Below are positions 12,339 through 24,066 of a stretch of DNA of 64,000 bases, one piece after another. The DNA lies in contig ML991815.1 of NCBI GenBank assembly GCA_010094025.1, positions 62,001 to 126,000 of the forward strand. The letters are read 5' to 3'. Made by a program: the position numbers and the translations under genes. The first letter of the stretch is position 1, and the number at the start of each line of letters is the position of its first letter. A model generated the notes under the pieces. The model did no database searches, had not been told where the DNA came from, and was given only the letters and a program-made list of their open reading frames with translations. This DNA comes from Viridothelium virens. Lineage: Eukaryota > Ascomycota > Dothideomycetes > Trypetheliales > Trypetheliaceae.

Positions 12339-13573
12339 TATGCGACAACGAGAGAGAGGTAAGGAGTAGAATTTCACTGTGGGTTGCGGGATAAACCACT
12401 CCGCTGGTCATGCGCAGCTTCAGTCGGAGACGAGAGGACGCGTGTGTTTGGAAGACGCGATTGTTTTGAGATGCGGAAGCTGCGAGGCTTGGCCGGACTT
12501 TGGTGAGAGGGAAATTCCTCTCAACCCGCCCAGACTCGACTTACTCTACCAACTTCGCTATAATCTCGCCGCATTGGTTCCAAGACCCAAGTCTCCAACG
12601 TCACAGTACGATATGGAATATCAGCCGAATAGCGCTTATATATCAATAATGATTCAATTCAATTCAGTACTCGGCTATTGCTTGGTACGATAGTCCATAT
12701 TTCTATTACATTATTACGGTGTTCACTTGACGATCCTGATCTAGCAATCCCTTGAATATATGAATATTTGTATGGTAGGACTGTGATACTCTAGCTTCTG
12801 AGTATAATATCTATCTCTTATTTAGATCTCACCAAAGTATCGAGCGCCACTGTAAATGCTTCTGTCGTACTAGATTTTCCCACTAGCCGGATAAGCATTT
12901 ACAGCCAGTCTGACTTTCTCAGATACTATCGAGAAAGGACTGCTAAGAGAAATCTGCTTGGAGGCTATCGCCATATCTTGATGCGCAAATGGACGAATAA
13001 CAGTGCCGGGTATCCTATGGGCGTAGCCACCAAGAATATGAACCCAAAAGAGTGAGTGAGAGAGAGGGAGAGAGAATGAATGGGCATATAGAAAGAAGCG
13101 AAGGAGTATGTAAACGGAGTTCGTTAGAGTTCTCCAGGCCGAATCTGAGGATGAAGATGGTCCAAGGAAATTTCGAGAGAGATTGATCCGTCATCTGGCA
13201 TCAGCCCCAGCACACGGTTCAGAAAAAAGTTTGCTGCGTCTAGCCATGACTGCCTACACAGTGGAGGGTAAGGTCTCAGCACGCTATGATGCAAGCTGCT
13301 GCAGGTTGTTTGATCAAACAGCAAATCCGCTAGTTTCTCTGGGAGACCTGCCACGCTATCCAAATCGTAATGTAGAGGCAAGTCAAGGTCACGAAAAGTT
13401 TAGTTTCGAGCTGCTTATATGTCAGCGTTTCTCTTCCTTGCTCGTCAAGAGTATCCCTCGTCAAGGAAGTCGAACCTTCGAAAGTGTTGTTAGCTATCAA
13501 ATCTAAAAATTGAGATTCGAGGTTCAGTGCAGGCCTTGCATTCGACACCTTCGTCTCTTCCTTGGAACACTAG
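12339..13573. other. Intergenic region with a doubtful minus-strand frame
   Basis: The region upstream of nic96 (divergent from the next + gene). It holds AT-rich sequence at 12600-12900 and a pair of minus-strand frames at 13548-13124 that look like one coding stretch but change frame near 13390 without a usable intron. I could not assign these frames to a family. Confidence 0.35.
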
Positions 13574-14104
13574 ATGGCTCACTTTCCAGTCCTCCAGCCG
13601 TGGGAGCCTCCACACGTGTACCATGATGGAAATAGCTGGGTGCGGGAAGGTCCTTTGGGTCCAACGCCCATTCATAACTTCAAACCAAAATACGAATGGG
13701 TCTGGCCCAAAGACGGAAAACGAGGCTCCAAGTTTGGGAGGATGGCAGATATATTGCAAAGGAAGGGACCAGGAATATTCATTGCAGCCCATGGTGATAA
13801 AAGGGACAAGCAGTGGCATCGGCCTTCGAGGGAGGAATGGTCGAATTGGAATTATCTCGACCCTTGGTTTCCGAAACCAAATTACTTCAATCCGACCAAC
13901 TTCCACCAGAACCCATACAAAGTGTACGACTTCCGCCAACGACGGTACAAATATCCGAGGTTCAACCATTGGACGGATGTCAGATGGAGACCAGGAGCAC
14001 GTGAGAGAGACAGAAACCCTCGAGCGAAGCGAGACGTTTTTGGACAATGGTACGAACAGATTGGGGGGTGGGGTGGGCAAGGCCCAAATCCATGGTGGTT
14101 TTGA
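13574..14104 (+). CDS. Trp/Tyr-rich hypothetical protein
   Basis: A single-exon frame of 176 residues, starting MAHFPVLQPWEPP and ending GPNPWWF. I do not recognise the family. It contains about 14 tryptophans plus many Tyr, Pro, Asn and Arg, often as W-x-x-W or NxW clusters (KYEWVWPKDG, EEWSNWNYLDPWFPK, WTDVRWRPG). There is no signal peptide or membrane segment. Such composition is common in small fungus-specific proteins but says little about function. It converges with med27, whose stop lies only 17 bp beyond this one, so the two transcripts must overlap at their 3' ends. The opposite-strand frame across 13490-14080 is treated as a shadow because its composition is less protein-like, though the choice is not certain. 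Confidence 0.6.
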   Translation: MAHFPVLQPWEPPHVYHDGNSWVREGPLGPTPIHNFKPKYEWVWPKDGKRGSKFGRMADILQRKGPGIFIAAHGDKRDKQWHRPSREEWSNWNYLDPWFPKPNYFNPTNFHQNPYKVYDFRQRRYKYPRFNHWTDVRWRPGARERDRNPRAKRDVFGQWYEQIGGWGGQGPNPWWF

Positions 14105-14121
14105 GATTAACTAAGGTAACA

Positions 14122-15083
14122 TCATCGGAGGCACCCTTCATGAAAGGCTTCCCAAACATCTTGTGATTTTCCGTCCTCAGTCTTGACGGTCTTGCTCCTC
14201 CGTGCCGGAGCGGTCTGCATTGTCTTATCTACCATCTTCCCACATGTCATACAGGGGGCTCGGCGAGCGTCCTTGTAAGCCGCAATCATTTCCTATAGAG
14301 TTAGCTACATCAATGGACATCAGCTGAAGGAGATCTACCAGTGTGTAATTCAGATCGTTTCCATTTGGTCGGCTTGCGAGACAGCGGGTAATCGCGAGAT
14401 AGAGCGTCATACTACCCAAACACTCCACGTCCCATCGTGGCCCTTCGTTTTGTGGCCTTTCTCTTTTCTTGATGGTGAATGAGATGGGCCCTAGAGGTGC
14501 TGGGACGGCTATCTGTATCTTTTGCTCACTTATGTAAGAATCAATGTGGCATTCGGGATGCCTCTGTTGAAAAGCCTTGACCACGGATTCTGTGTCTTCT
14601 GTCTGGGACCCAGGTGAACCATTTGAGTCACCATTTACCTCCTCCTGCTTATCAGTCCCTCTATTGATCGGATCATGGTCATCATTCCATCCATATTTGG
14701 GCAGTCTGACTCCGTTGGGACGGGTTTGACCCTGCTTCCTACTCAGCGATGTATATTCCAAAGCTTCTGCGATCGGTCCGCTATGCCAAGTGGCTCGAAA
14801 GCGATCATGACGCGAATGCTCGCTTTGTGCAGCCTCCTTAAAGCGGCGAAAATGCTCCTGAGCATTTATACCTGTGGTTGTGAGAGGCTCGATAATGGCT
14901 GGTATGGATAGGCGCAGTTCGTCCAGCTAATGTCCCCAGAACGGTCAGCCAATAAGCAGTAAAAAAAGCAAGCGGCTCGGAATCTACCTGATCGCGCAGC
15001 TGCTCTAGCCTTCCGAGGGCGGCATGACATTGGTCTTCATCCCAGAGAGCAAATTCAGACAGCTTCGATTCCGTAGACGCCAT
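14122..15083 (-). CDS. med27: Mediator subunit Med27
   Basis: This is a subunit of Mediator, the nuclear complex that bridges activators and RNA polymerase II. Exons on the minus strand are 15083-14988, 14926-14339 and 14292-14122 (introns of 61 and 46 bp), giving 284 residues. The diagnostic part is the last exon: RRAPCMTCGKMV, then about 27 residues later VWEAFHEGCLR. This is the CxxC...W..FH..C zinc-binding-like tail known from Med27, including the human protein. The N-terminal half is helical (LDELRLSIPAIIEPLTT, EHFRRFKEAAQSE) as expected. If the 46-bp intron is not removed, translation runs on to a different stop at 14225 and the zinc-like tail is lost, so automatic annotation could miss it. 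Confidence 0.85.
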
Positions 15084-16014
15084 GGTAGATTTGAAAGTAT
15101 TAACGATGGATTAAGGATAATGACTACTGCTCAGGTAGGGCCAAATGGGGGACCATTCGTAGCTTGTAAGAGTGGGAGATCTTGAGGACTCGAGTCTTAG
15201 GTAAGTAGGCAACTAAATAAGGTATGTGATGGGTGCTAAGGTACTGATGTGGTGGCACTGGTGGGTGCGGTCATCTTCGGTACCCAATGCCCAACGCGAA
15301 GAATCCTACTCTGTACCTAAGATTCACAGATAGCAATAAAGTGTATCGCCTTTGGATGTCATTTAACAATTCCAATCACCGACCTCCGCCCACTCGCTGT
15401 CCCCGGCCGTGTGTGCAGTGATGCTCATCTTTACACAATGACTGTGAGAAACGAGGGCAACTTGGCGACTTAGACCATGCAAGATGCCATCAGCTATCCT
15501 GGACTTTGCACAATGCCCTGACCAATATGCCCTGAATGCAATCTACAGAAGAGCCGCAATCGGGATTCTTTTGTCGCACGTGTACGGTAATTTGAGAAAA
15601 CACCGCAAGCGTTCGAGTTAAAAAAGAATGGTATATGAACAGTGGACACCGTTTGGGAAGCCATAATCGATTTTAAAAGCCCCCAATGGCCCGCTGATGT
15701 ATTCTGAACAATCCATCTTGCATATCGCGATAATGTTTTTTTTAAATGTATTCTCCACGTTACTGGCACTGCTAAGGAATACATCTGTTAAGAATGTCGT
15801 TGACCCGTAGTCTGCTGTAGCTGATTCAACCTGAAGGAGACTGGAATGAGCGGTACAAAGTAGATGAAATGGGGAAGCAAGCAGAGACGGCGTAGTATTC
15901 AACTAGCAGAGCTTTTAGAAGGAAGGTTCTGTATGCTTTAAGTAGCTATTCCGAGTCAGATTTGACTTATCGTCCTGCATAAGATATTTTGCACGGTGCT
16001 TCACAAGACAGCCA
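15084..16014. other. Intergenic region
   Basis: About 930 bases between med27 and the RRM gene. It contains TAGGTA/TACCTA-like words near 15190, 15240 and 15315. Frames at 15494-15902 on the minus strand are short, unrelated to each other and unrecognised. No gene is supported. Confidence 0.45.
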
Positions 16015-17170
16015 TCAACGTCCATAGCTCCTGTTTCCTATCAGACTGTCGGAAACCAAGCCACGCTCCTCCCTGTCCCTACGATAATCTCTTCTGTCAT
16101 ACCATTCCCGACCGCTACCAAATCCGTACCGACCATCTTGTATGTCATAGCGTCGGTTGGGACGGTCATAGCGATCTCGGTTGGCTCTATCACTGGCTGG
16201 GCCGGTGGGAATGCGTTCATCCACATCCATGACATCTCTTTCTACCACAGGAAGCGGATCATCTTGACGAGCTCGAGTAGTCGGAATTGCCGGTGATGGC
16301 CCACCAGCTTTCATGTAGACATGAAGTAACCGACCGTCCGCCTGAAAGAGGGTCGCTTAGTTTTTATGCATTGGGGATGTTTCCAATTGAAAAGCCTACC
16401 TTCTTATTGTTGAATGTCGAAATGATGTTTTCGGCACCAACTTTGTCGGCAAATTGCATTTCTGCCATGACCGTAGGGGAAGAGCTAATGAGTCTGCAGC
16501 TCAGCATCTCTCCTCCAACTGCGGCCATGACCGACTCGATATCTGCAGCTGTAGTCCCAGGTGCGAAATTGCTTGCTACAACAATATATGGACCCGCCAT
16601 GCCTTTGATGTGTATGTTGTCACTCTTCCCATTGCCAACAATGTTTAGCTGACTAGCTTCCTCGTCTTTGGAGAGCTCGGACTGGAGGTTTGAGTATGCG
16701 CGGTTACCTCGGTCCAGTCTCGATGATGACTGCGAACGTGGAAAAGGCGGGAAACGACCAAGCCTTGGGTTGGCAGATTGATGTAAGTCGTGGCCCCATC
16801 TACCATTGACACCAGGCTTCGCTATACTGGCAGAGGATGAGCGCTGCTCACCCAAAATCCAAATTAGCATTTGACCGGAAGGTCGTTGGGTTTGAAAGGT
16901 GGATTGGATGTGTATACCTTAACTATCCCGCCTCGACTAGCGACTGTAGAAGCCGGGCCCGTTGGAATATTCCGGTTCGCTTTGGTACTGGCAGCCGTGG
17001 CATTTGATTTTCTTCCCTTCCCTAATATTTCATCGGCCATGGCCTGAAACTTCCTCTTTCTCCGGCCTGGATACTTTGTGTCAGAGGTAGTTGAGGGAAA
17101 AGCTTAAGCATGGTAACTTACCTTCTTGAATGATCTCGTCAAATGAGATAGTCTCTTTAGGATTCACCAT
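16015..17170 (-). CDS. RRM RNA-binding protein with Arg/Asp/Tyr-rich tail
   Basis: A putative nuclear RNA-binding protein of 322 residues, read from four minus-strand exons: 17170-17122, 17066-16918, 16843-16400 and 16341-16015 (introns 55, 74 and 58 bp). All joins keep frame. The N-terminus (SFDEIIQEGRRKRKFQAMADEILGKGRK) is basic. Around residues 145-225 lies an RNA-recognition-type fold: GPYIVVASNFAPGTTAADIESVMAAVGG, then MAEMQFADKVGAENIISTFNNKK and RLLHVYM. The tail is rich in Arg, Asp, Tyr and Gly (RDRYDRPNRRYD, REWYDRRDYRRDR), like export or splicing adaptors. The layout recalls conserved RRM proteins of filamentous ascomycetes, but I cannot name the orthologue. RNA binding is inferred from the fold. 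Confidence 0.82.
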
Positions 17171-17957
17171 GGTTGCCTTATTTGCAGATTTTACCTTGAG
17201 ATGTGGGTTCAATATCGCAAGAGTGATAGGCCACCGTAGCAATCAATGCAAGATAACTGATCGGAAGGACGCAGCACCAGATGTGGAGGATGTTGTGGGT
17301 TTCTAGGTACCTTGATAGGGCGGACTCGGTGAAGCGTGAGAACGCGTTCTGAAGAAAGGTCTTTGACGCTTGGACCACCCAGAACGCCCACTTTACTTGA
17401 CAGCTACAGCCTCCCTACCCTACCCCCATCCTGGACTTCCCTAAGGTGGATGGCTGAGAGATATCAAATCTACAATAACCGTTGCATTTCTACCGTGTCC
17501 ACTTTCTTTTGATCACTGAAGGGGAATGTTATTCAAACAAGGCCATGATCCTGCATGGAAGATGACCTCATTAAGAGAGTCCAGGAGCAAAAATCATTGA
17601 GATTGGTGTATGGCCATTCCTGTGCTTTAGAATTGTGCTATATATGGCTTCAGAGCTCCAGTATGGACACAGTGAAGCGTGACAGGTAGATCTCAGAAAT
17701 GCGTAAAGATTTCAAGGTCTCATGGCAGACTGGAAAGCATTTCATTGAGTGGTACGATAAGCAGGTATCTGATCGCAGAACACAAAAAACCAGAATTAGA
17801 AGAGTAAATTACATCTCCCGCACTTGACCGCTGAAACCTCCATCATCGGTGCCCTCTAACACCTAGTGCCACCTGTTAATCTTCAGATTTCCAGATGATG
17901 GGCCTCATACGTAGCCGGATAGCTGTGCATTGCGGGAACGCCCGAAAGAAGACCTGC
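17171..17957. other. Intergenic region
   Basis: About 790 bases upstream of the RRM gene and downstream of vip1. Two overlapping short minus-strand frames at 17178-17391 are not convincing. This stretch probably contains the RRM promoter and the vip1 3' UTR. Confidence 0.45.
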
Positions 17958-18878
17958 CTACGACGTAGTGGCAGTAGCACCGGAATGTTCTACCTCAGCC
18001 TTCTCCGCGTCGGTCCCACTTTGCGTATCAGGATTTTTGGCGCAGTTGGTACATGCGCAGGTTCCAGGCGCACAAGGGCAGTTTGCGGTACTTGACCCAC
18101 ACTCGCAGGTAGTCTTGTTGGTGCCGGGAACTTCATGTAACTGACCCTTTCCGGATTTGAGATTTGCAAGATGACGAGCTTCATTGTGTACATCCAGGAC
18201 ATTCTTATTACCCTGCTGGTAGAATTGACGAAGGCGTTGACCAGTCGGAGTGCCCATAGCTTTGTCGAAGTAAGAAGTCATTCCACGCCAAGCAGCGTCT
18301 GCTCGTCCAGAGACACCATACTTCGCATCCATGGCTTGAGCAGTCTGCGTAGCCTTGGTACGCTGATCGAAGTTCTGAAGTGTTTGCATGAATCGAGTCG
18401 ATATGCCATGTTGATTATCCAAGGAAATTGCCCGTTCAATGGCTTTATCACTGATAACGTAACCGTGAGCAAGATACTCGGCAAGTATTCTGGAACGCGG
18501 TTTATCCTCTTGCTCGACCTCCTGACCTTCTTTCGACTCATCTGCAGAGCCGGCGACCTTACTGCCAGCAATATCCTCGAGGCTTGCCGCGCTACTCACA
18601 TGAACCTGCGCCGGTCCAAGTTGGGTATTGTCCAGGAGAAGAGCCGTCTTAGCGGCAGTCTCCTTCTCAAAGGTAACGGAAGCAGATTTGGTAGCGTCCG
18701 TAGTGTCAGAGGTAGGTGTCACTGAGAGAGAGGTGATCTTGCCACTAAGGCATTGTCAGTTTTAACTAACACTGAAGGTAACGCCGAGTGTCGTGACAGA
18801 CCAGAAGCTGAAGAAGTCCCTTACGTCCTTCTCGCTTGTTTGGGAGGAAATGCCTTTAACATGAACGGTATTGGCCAT
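17958..18878 (-). CDS. vip1: Vip1-type RRM protein with cysteine-rich tail
   Basis: A 287-residue protein of the fungal Vip1 family (often labelled actin cytoskeleton protein VIP1). Exons are 18878-18802 and 18744-17958; the 57-bp intron falls inside the RRM, joining FFSF to CGKITSLSVTP. The N-terminal RRM starts MANTVHVKGIS and continues through SASVTFEKETAAKTALLLDNTQLG. The middle is an alpha-helical region (LAEYLAHGYVISDKAIERA, FMQTLQNFDQRTKATQTAQAMD) and an amphipathic stretch (RLRQFYQQGNKNVLDVHNEA). The tail holds seven cysteines as three CxC pairs plus one (about residues 235-260), like a small metal-binding motif. The donor GTCTGT is unusual, but the join restores the family sequence exactly. 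Molecular function is poorly known. Confidence 0.88.
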
Positions 18879-21800
18879 CTTGTAAGGAGAGGTCTCGTGA
18901 TTGGAGTTTGTTTCGAAAGAAATGGATTGATGAGAATATTCGCAGAATTTATTGAGGAGAGATTGACTGTGAAGTGATGTTTACTTTACCGGAAAGTGGC
19001 TTTCCAACCAGTTTCCTGCAGTGACGTAAAAGCAGTGGCGGGGCAGCTGCCCTTACGTCGGCGGGAGAGACCTGCTCCTGCACTATAAGGCATTACGTGT
19101 ACAACACGCTTGGATTTGTCGAATGGCTGAGGCTGCACAATGTTTTCAGACTTATTTTCTTTGCTTGCATGCCTCTCAGACCATGAATTTGACTAACAGC
19201 ACCGTAATCGGTCATCGATCAGATCATATTGATCTAATTAGCCAATCATTGCACTGCTGGAAGATGCAACGGGAAACCTTGACCGCCTTCGTGCACACGC
19301 AGTCTGCCCGTCTTATATCGTAGTGTTTTACTACTTATCTTTTTCTCCCATCTCATCTTTACATGCGCACTATCTCAGCCCTCAAAGCTACAGCTACAGC
19401 GAGAACACGTGCTTATACTTATCAACGAATGTATAGCACCGTCCCTCGTCAAAAGGACAGCATACTGCCCCCGAACGCTAGTGGGACCGCAATTCAACAA
19501 CTATGGTATTGAGACATTGCTTCCTGTGTAGGTCTTTCTGTTTTTGTGGATCGATGCTATTGTGGAAATTTTGAGATCGCTGGTTTCAATCAAAGATGTT
19601 GCCTTTTCATATCGTACCCTGAGAGGGCCACCAAAGTCAAATAGAATTCGGTTTGGCGTCACTTACGTTTGTTTCTAGACGCATCGTTTAGCGTCTCTTC
19701 CTTACCATATCGTACATCGAATAAAATTTTGGGAACGACGATGGCTCTCGTCGACGCGTTTTCCGCGCTGTTGCCTAATTGCAGTCCCTGTTAGCCCGAA
19801 CATCGAAGCGCCACTAATCATCTGAACTCTGTAACAAGAAGCAGGAAGCTTCTAAAATTGAAACTTTAGCAGCCAGTGCTGACGACATGCATGGAATCCC
19901 AACTGGATTTTACCATCCACAACCTGTGTTGCCTGATCCCGATTCGAAGTACGACTGGTTTGACCAAAGCTGAACCTTGTCGAAGGTCAATGAAGAGATA
20001 AATATCCTTCTCTAATGTTGTCGTCAACCATCGAATATCCGGTATCTTCAGACAATGTTACATTTTTTCGGAGGAAGAAGACTGAACTTGCTGGATTGGC
20101 AGCCTCAACTTCTTCGGCGCCTATTTCGAGTCTACAGAACTTCAAGAAATAGCCAGTAAACACCGCTGTCATTATATATTTGAATTTGCGTCATGGCGTT
20201 CGTGAGGTACTCTTGCAGTTAAAGATTTGACGTTCTCGTCAGGCCACGATCGGCACGTTTGGCCACGAGTGTCAGACGCTCATCTACGTGACAGTGAAAA
20301 GCATCGATAAAGCATGTAAACCTTCAGCATACGACGCTGACATCATTAGTACTCCTGATGGTAATCTAGGTGTTGATCAGCGGCAAATATCTGCTCCAAT
20401 TTAAAGCATATACCGCCATTCTCCAATGCTGGGTACCTCTACTGGCGTAACTTTCGGCCTTAATCAAGGACTAGGAGACCTGGGATTTGGAATCATATCT
20501 GTTGGCTGAGTTGGAGAGTGCTACATTCAGTCAGGTACTTTCCAGGACGTTACCATTAAAAAACTCAAAGTGAAACAAGCTCAGAAAACTATCGCACCAG
20601 AAGTTGCCGATATGGTCTGCACGGGAAACCAAAGCGAACAAAGTCGTCTATATGATCGGCTCTTGCGGCGTCAAGGGCACGGCAACATATCTATGTGGAC
20701 ACGATGTGACAGAGGGTGTGGAGTAAGTGTGGAGGTCTGAAGAGCATGGAAATGCGAGCACTACGGCTCAGCGAACATACCGAACTCTGATTCATGAATC
20801 AAGATTGGCATTGCGTCAACTCGAGACCAGACTACTACGATTTTAGATGAGGGCGGCCGAGGTGGGTTGGTCAGGTCTTGTGGATTCAGCTTAATCAAGA
20901 TCACTCCAGTTCCCGTCACTTAGACATGCACCAGAGCTTCCTTCGAGCAGCTACACAGACTTCAACGACCACTATTAAGGTTCCCAGGCCTTGATGATAA
21001 TGAATCTTTCTCTAGGATCAAAGAGGAGCCCAATCCCATAATTTGGAGTCACCGCGGAGTTTCCTATTGGAGCTTTGCATAATCTGCCTACTAATGGTGA
21101 AAACCATATTGTCACCGGAGAAGAAGGAATGTGATCTGCCGAAGGTAAATAGAGAGCGTCAAGAGTAAGATGCAGAAGCGAGCGGGTGGAACATGACACT
21201 CGCATCCGCAGCCCTACGGGACGCCAAATACCAGGGCGCATGGATCTGCATTGACCTTTGTTGGTTACCGATCAGATGCATTCCAGACTTCACCATGATT
21301 ATATGTGTGGGACGATATGCGACGGATGTGTCCGAGCCGGAGGAGCCGTCAACCCCCCCAAACTAAATGCCAGAGTACTCAATTCCTGACTACATGATTA
21401 ACTAGCCTTGCAGGTCAACACCTGTTGATATTCGGTAACAGAATTTCTACTACACCATTAACATCAGAGTTATCGCAACACAAGCTGGCGTTACTCTGAC
21501 GCCGAAAGATTCTCCTGGTCTGCAACTGAGAGGTAAGTAACCAGCCCTCATCGGCGCTGAACCGAACCTTTGGGAGCGATGGCGAAAAAGCGGAATGCAG
21601 ATCGAAAAGTCGCTTGCAGGAATCTTCGGGACGGAGACCGATCTACAGATTCACCCTAGTCAATCAATAGAAGAGGGAGGCTGTCCGACCTTCTATGAGC
21701 CACCAATGAATGAATCTCCTCCCGCGCCCGGGTTGCGCTGTAAAATGCCTAAAAGGCGTGGCCGGATTGGGCTCGGCTCGGCCGAGAGTTTAAAGAAAAG

Positions 21801-22617
21801 TACATACCTAAGTTACCGCCACCCAGCTGTGGACCTTATGCCGCCTTTCTTTGCAGCCAGGACAAAAGACGCTGACACGGATTTGCAGTCCGCGGTGAAC
21901 GCAAGTGCGGCATGCGAAACCAGGAAATTCGCATGGAAGCTCATTGTGTAGGGCTCTCCGCATGCAAACATGGATGGCAGCTTCCGACATGGATCTCATC
22001 AAAGTAAGGCGATTCCGGCAAGGTTGCAGATAGAAAGTTGATGCAACCAGAATCTGCCGTTGATAAATGGAGCATACGTTGCGGTCTATGTACAGTAGGA
22101 CCAATCTGCCATCCTGTCACCCTGATTGCCCTCTCCACTCTCACTACCCGCGCTGCAGCAAGGTTCAGGCCGTGGAAATTAAGCAGAAAACAAACTCGAT
22201 GGACCAACTAGAAAAGTACGGGCAGAGACATGCTTTTGTTCCAGCTTGGCTTAACGTCGAATCATAGTCGTGGATTGCCTCTTTACTTGACTCGAGTGCA
22301 TCTGCCACGTACGAAATATAGGATGGCAAGACGGGAACAAGTACGGTTTCATTGGTCTATGTCTTCAATTATGATTCGGCCGAGAAGAGACCATCCATCG
22401 TATTCGCGCTGCCCTACCGGCTTCCCCAGATTGCCTATTTGGTGGTCTGAAGAGTTTCAGCATGCTTAAATATCCTACTTTCTTTCTTCATGACCGAAGC
22501 TTGGCCCATCCTCCACATCGCCGACCGGCTCTTTCGAAGCATTGGTATGATCGAGACTCGTCTCTCTTTCCTTCTTACGCTCGCAACCCCATACCTGCTT
22601 GAAGCATCCATTCCACA
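18879..22617. other. Gene-poor region with one small candidate gene
   Basis: About 3.7 kb. The only stretches with protein-like sequence are the candidate small gene at 19363-19973. Beyond that, 19974-22617 has fragmentary frames on both strands, none longer than about 120 codons and none recognisable. The sequence is not strongly AT-rich, so it does not look like a RIP-mutated transposon. Confidence 0.4.
19363..19973 (+). CDS. Candidate small mitochondrial protein (unresolved splicing)
   Basis: Two protein-like pieces on the plus strand suggest a small overlooked gene. The first, from ATG 19363 to about 19506, reads MRTISALKATATARTRAY.. then YSTVPRQKDSILPPNASG and ends near AIQQLW. It is Arg/Ala/Thr/Ser-rich without acidic residues, like a mitochondrial presequence with an R-x-Y-S-T cleavage-type motif. 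The second, about 19846-19973, reads EASKIETLAASADDMHGIPTG then VLPDPDSKYDWFDQS and a stop. A branch-like CTAAT precedes possible AG acceptors at about 19840-19846. I could not find a donor and acceptor pair that joins them in phase, so a middle exon or a different start may exist. The family is not recognised. Treat this as a hypothesis. Confidence 0.33.
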
Positions 22618-24066
22618 ATGGGTGGCCTCGAACCTCCCCCGAACCCGAATGATAATCGTCAACTCGCCATACTTGTCAATGTATGCATTGACACTCCACT
22701 CGCAATGGTAGTGGTCATTCTACGTATGATTACAAGAATCTGGGTAGTTCGCAAAGTAGGATGGGACGACGTGTGTATTGTCTTGTGTGTTTTGGGCCAT
22801 TTCATTGCCATGCCTATCGTTATCTATGAAGTCCACCACGGTTTTGGCAAGCACCGTCAATTTATTTCAGACCAGGATTTTATGAACTTTACCCGGTTAT
22901 CGTACGTCGAATGGGTACAGACGTTCCAGACCCTAATGTTCAACAAATTATCAGTCTGCTTCTTTCTCTTGCGTCTGCCCGCCTCAAACCCATACAAGAG
23001 GCCTATTCTAGGTTCTATTGTCGGTCTGATTGTTAGTAATGTTATTCTTACCCTCGTCTGGATCTTCCAATGTTGGCCAGTCCGCAAGGTCTGGCACCCG
23101 AGTATCGATGGGCAATGCATGACCAATGCCCAGCTCGAAAGAATCATCATCTCCCAAGCTCTCGTCTCCATCATCTCCGATTTCTTCCTTGCACTCTTTC
23201 CCGTCGTGCTCCTCTGGAAAGTCCAGATGGCTCTCCGCGCTAAAGTCGGTGTCTGCGCCCTCATGGGATTGGGCCTCATGTAAGAAGACCCCGTCGCATA
23301 CCTTCGCGACCTACACTCCAAAAATTCCCCAACTAACATCTCTTCTTTTTTTTCCAGTACCGCCGCCCTCTGCATTGCTCGCACTGTCCTCAACTGGGAG
23401 AACGTCAACGCGGACCCAACCTGGGAATCCATCCCGAACTGGGGCTTCCGCTCCTGGGAGATCTCCATCGGCATCATCGCCGCCTGCATCCCTGCACTGC
23501 GCCCCGGCTACCGCGCCCTCTCGGGCCAGCTTTCCAGCTTCGTCTCTCAGCACTACGGCTCCGCCACATCGCGCCTCAACAGCCGCACCCGTAGCGCCAT
23601 CCATAGCAATCATCACCATCACCATCGTGCCGGAATCATCTCGAGCCGTCGCAAGGCACCGTGCGGTGGCGACTCCGACGATAGCCTGGTTGGCGATGGG
23701 ACTAAGGGCCCAACGGCGACGACGGAGCTTGAGGATATGGCGGAAGAGTTGACGCGGCCGGGAGCGGTGGCGGCGAAGGAGGCGGGGGGAGGGCGAATGG
23801 CAGTGAGGGGCGGGGTGCATATGGCGAGTGTGCATGCGGATCCTCACATGATGGAGGCGGGCAATGATGAAGAGAGTTTTGCAAGCGAAGAGATGAGGAG
23901 GGATGCAGGGAACGGAGGGGAGCGCGGGATTGTAAAGACAGTGTGGTTTGGGACGAACGTTGATACGGATACGAGTCCGGAGCGGAGTCTTGGAAGTGGC
24001 GACTTGGAGAGGGGAACAGCTGGGAAGGGATTTCCCTCAAAAGTTAGAGATATGATAGGAAAATGA
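22618..24066 (+). CDS. SAT4/Pth11-type seven-helix membrane protein
   Basis: An integral membrane protein of 456 residues with the fungal rhodopsin-like (SAT4) domain, related to Pth11-type receptors. Exons are 22618-23279 and 23358-24066 (78-bp intron). About seven hydrophobic helices span residues 15-285: LAILVNVCIDTPLAMVVVILR, VCIVLCVLGHFIAMPIVIY, LGSIVGLIVSNVILTLVWIF and IISDFFLALFPVVLLWKVQMA among them. Family marks include RxWVVRKVGWDD, the WPVRKVWHP loop and NWENVNADPTWESIPNW. The cytosolic tail (residues 300-456) has a His run, Arg/Ser clusters and a Gly/Glu-rich end, and is probably disordered. Ligand and pathway are unknown; SAT4-type proteins are expanded in plant-associated fungi. 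Codon wobble bases switch from C to G near 23690. Confidence 0.9.

Noticed and set aside
18979-22480. A decayed transposon or viral fossil
   Set aside because: No terminal repeats, no transposase or polymerase-like text, and no strong AT bias were seen; I cannot support a named element.
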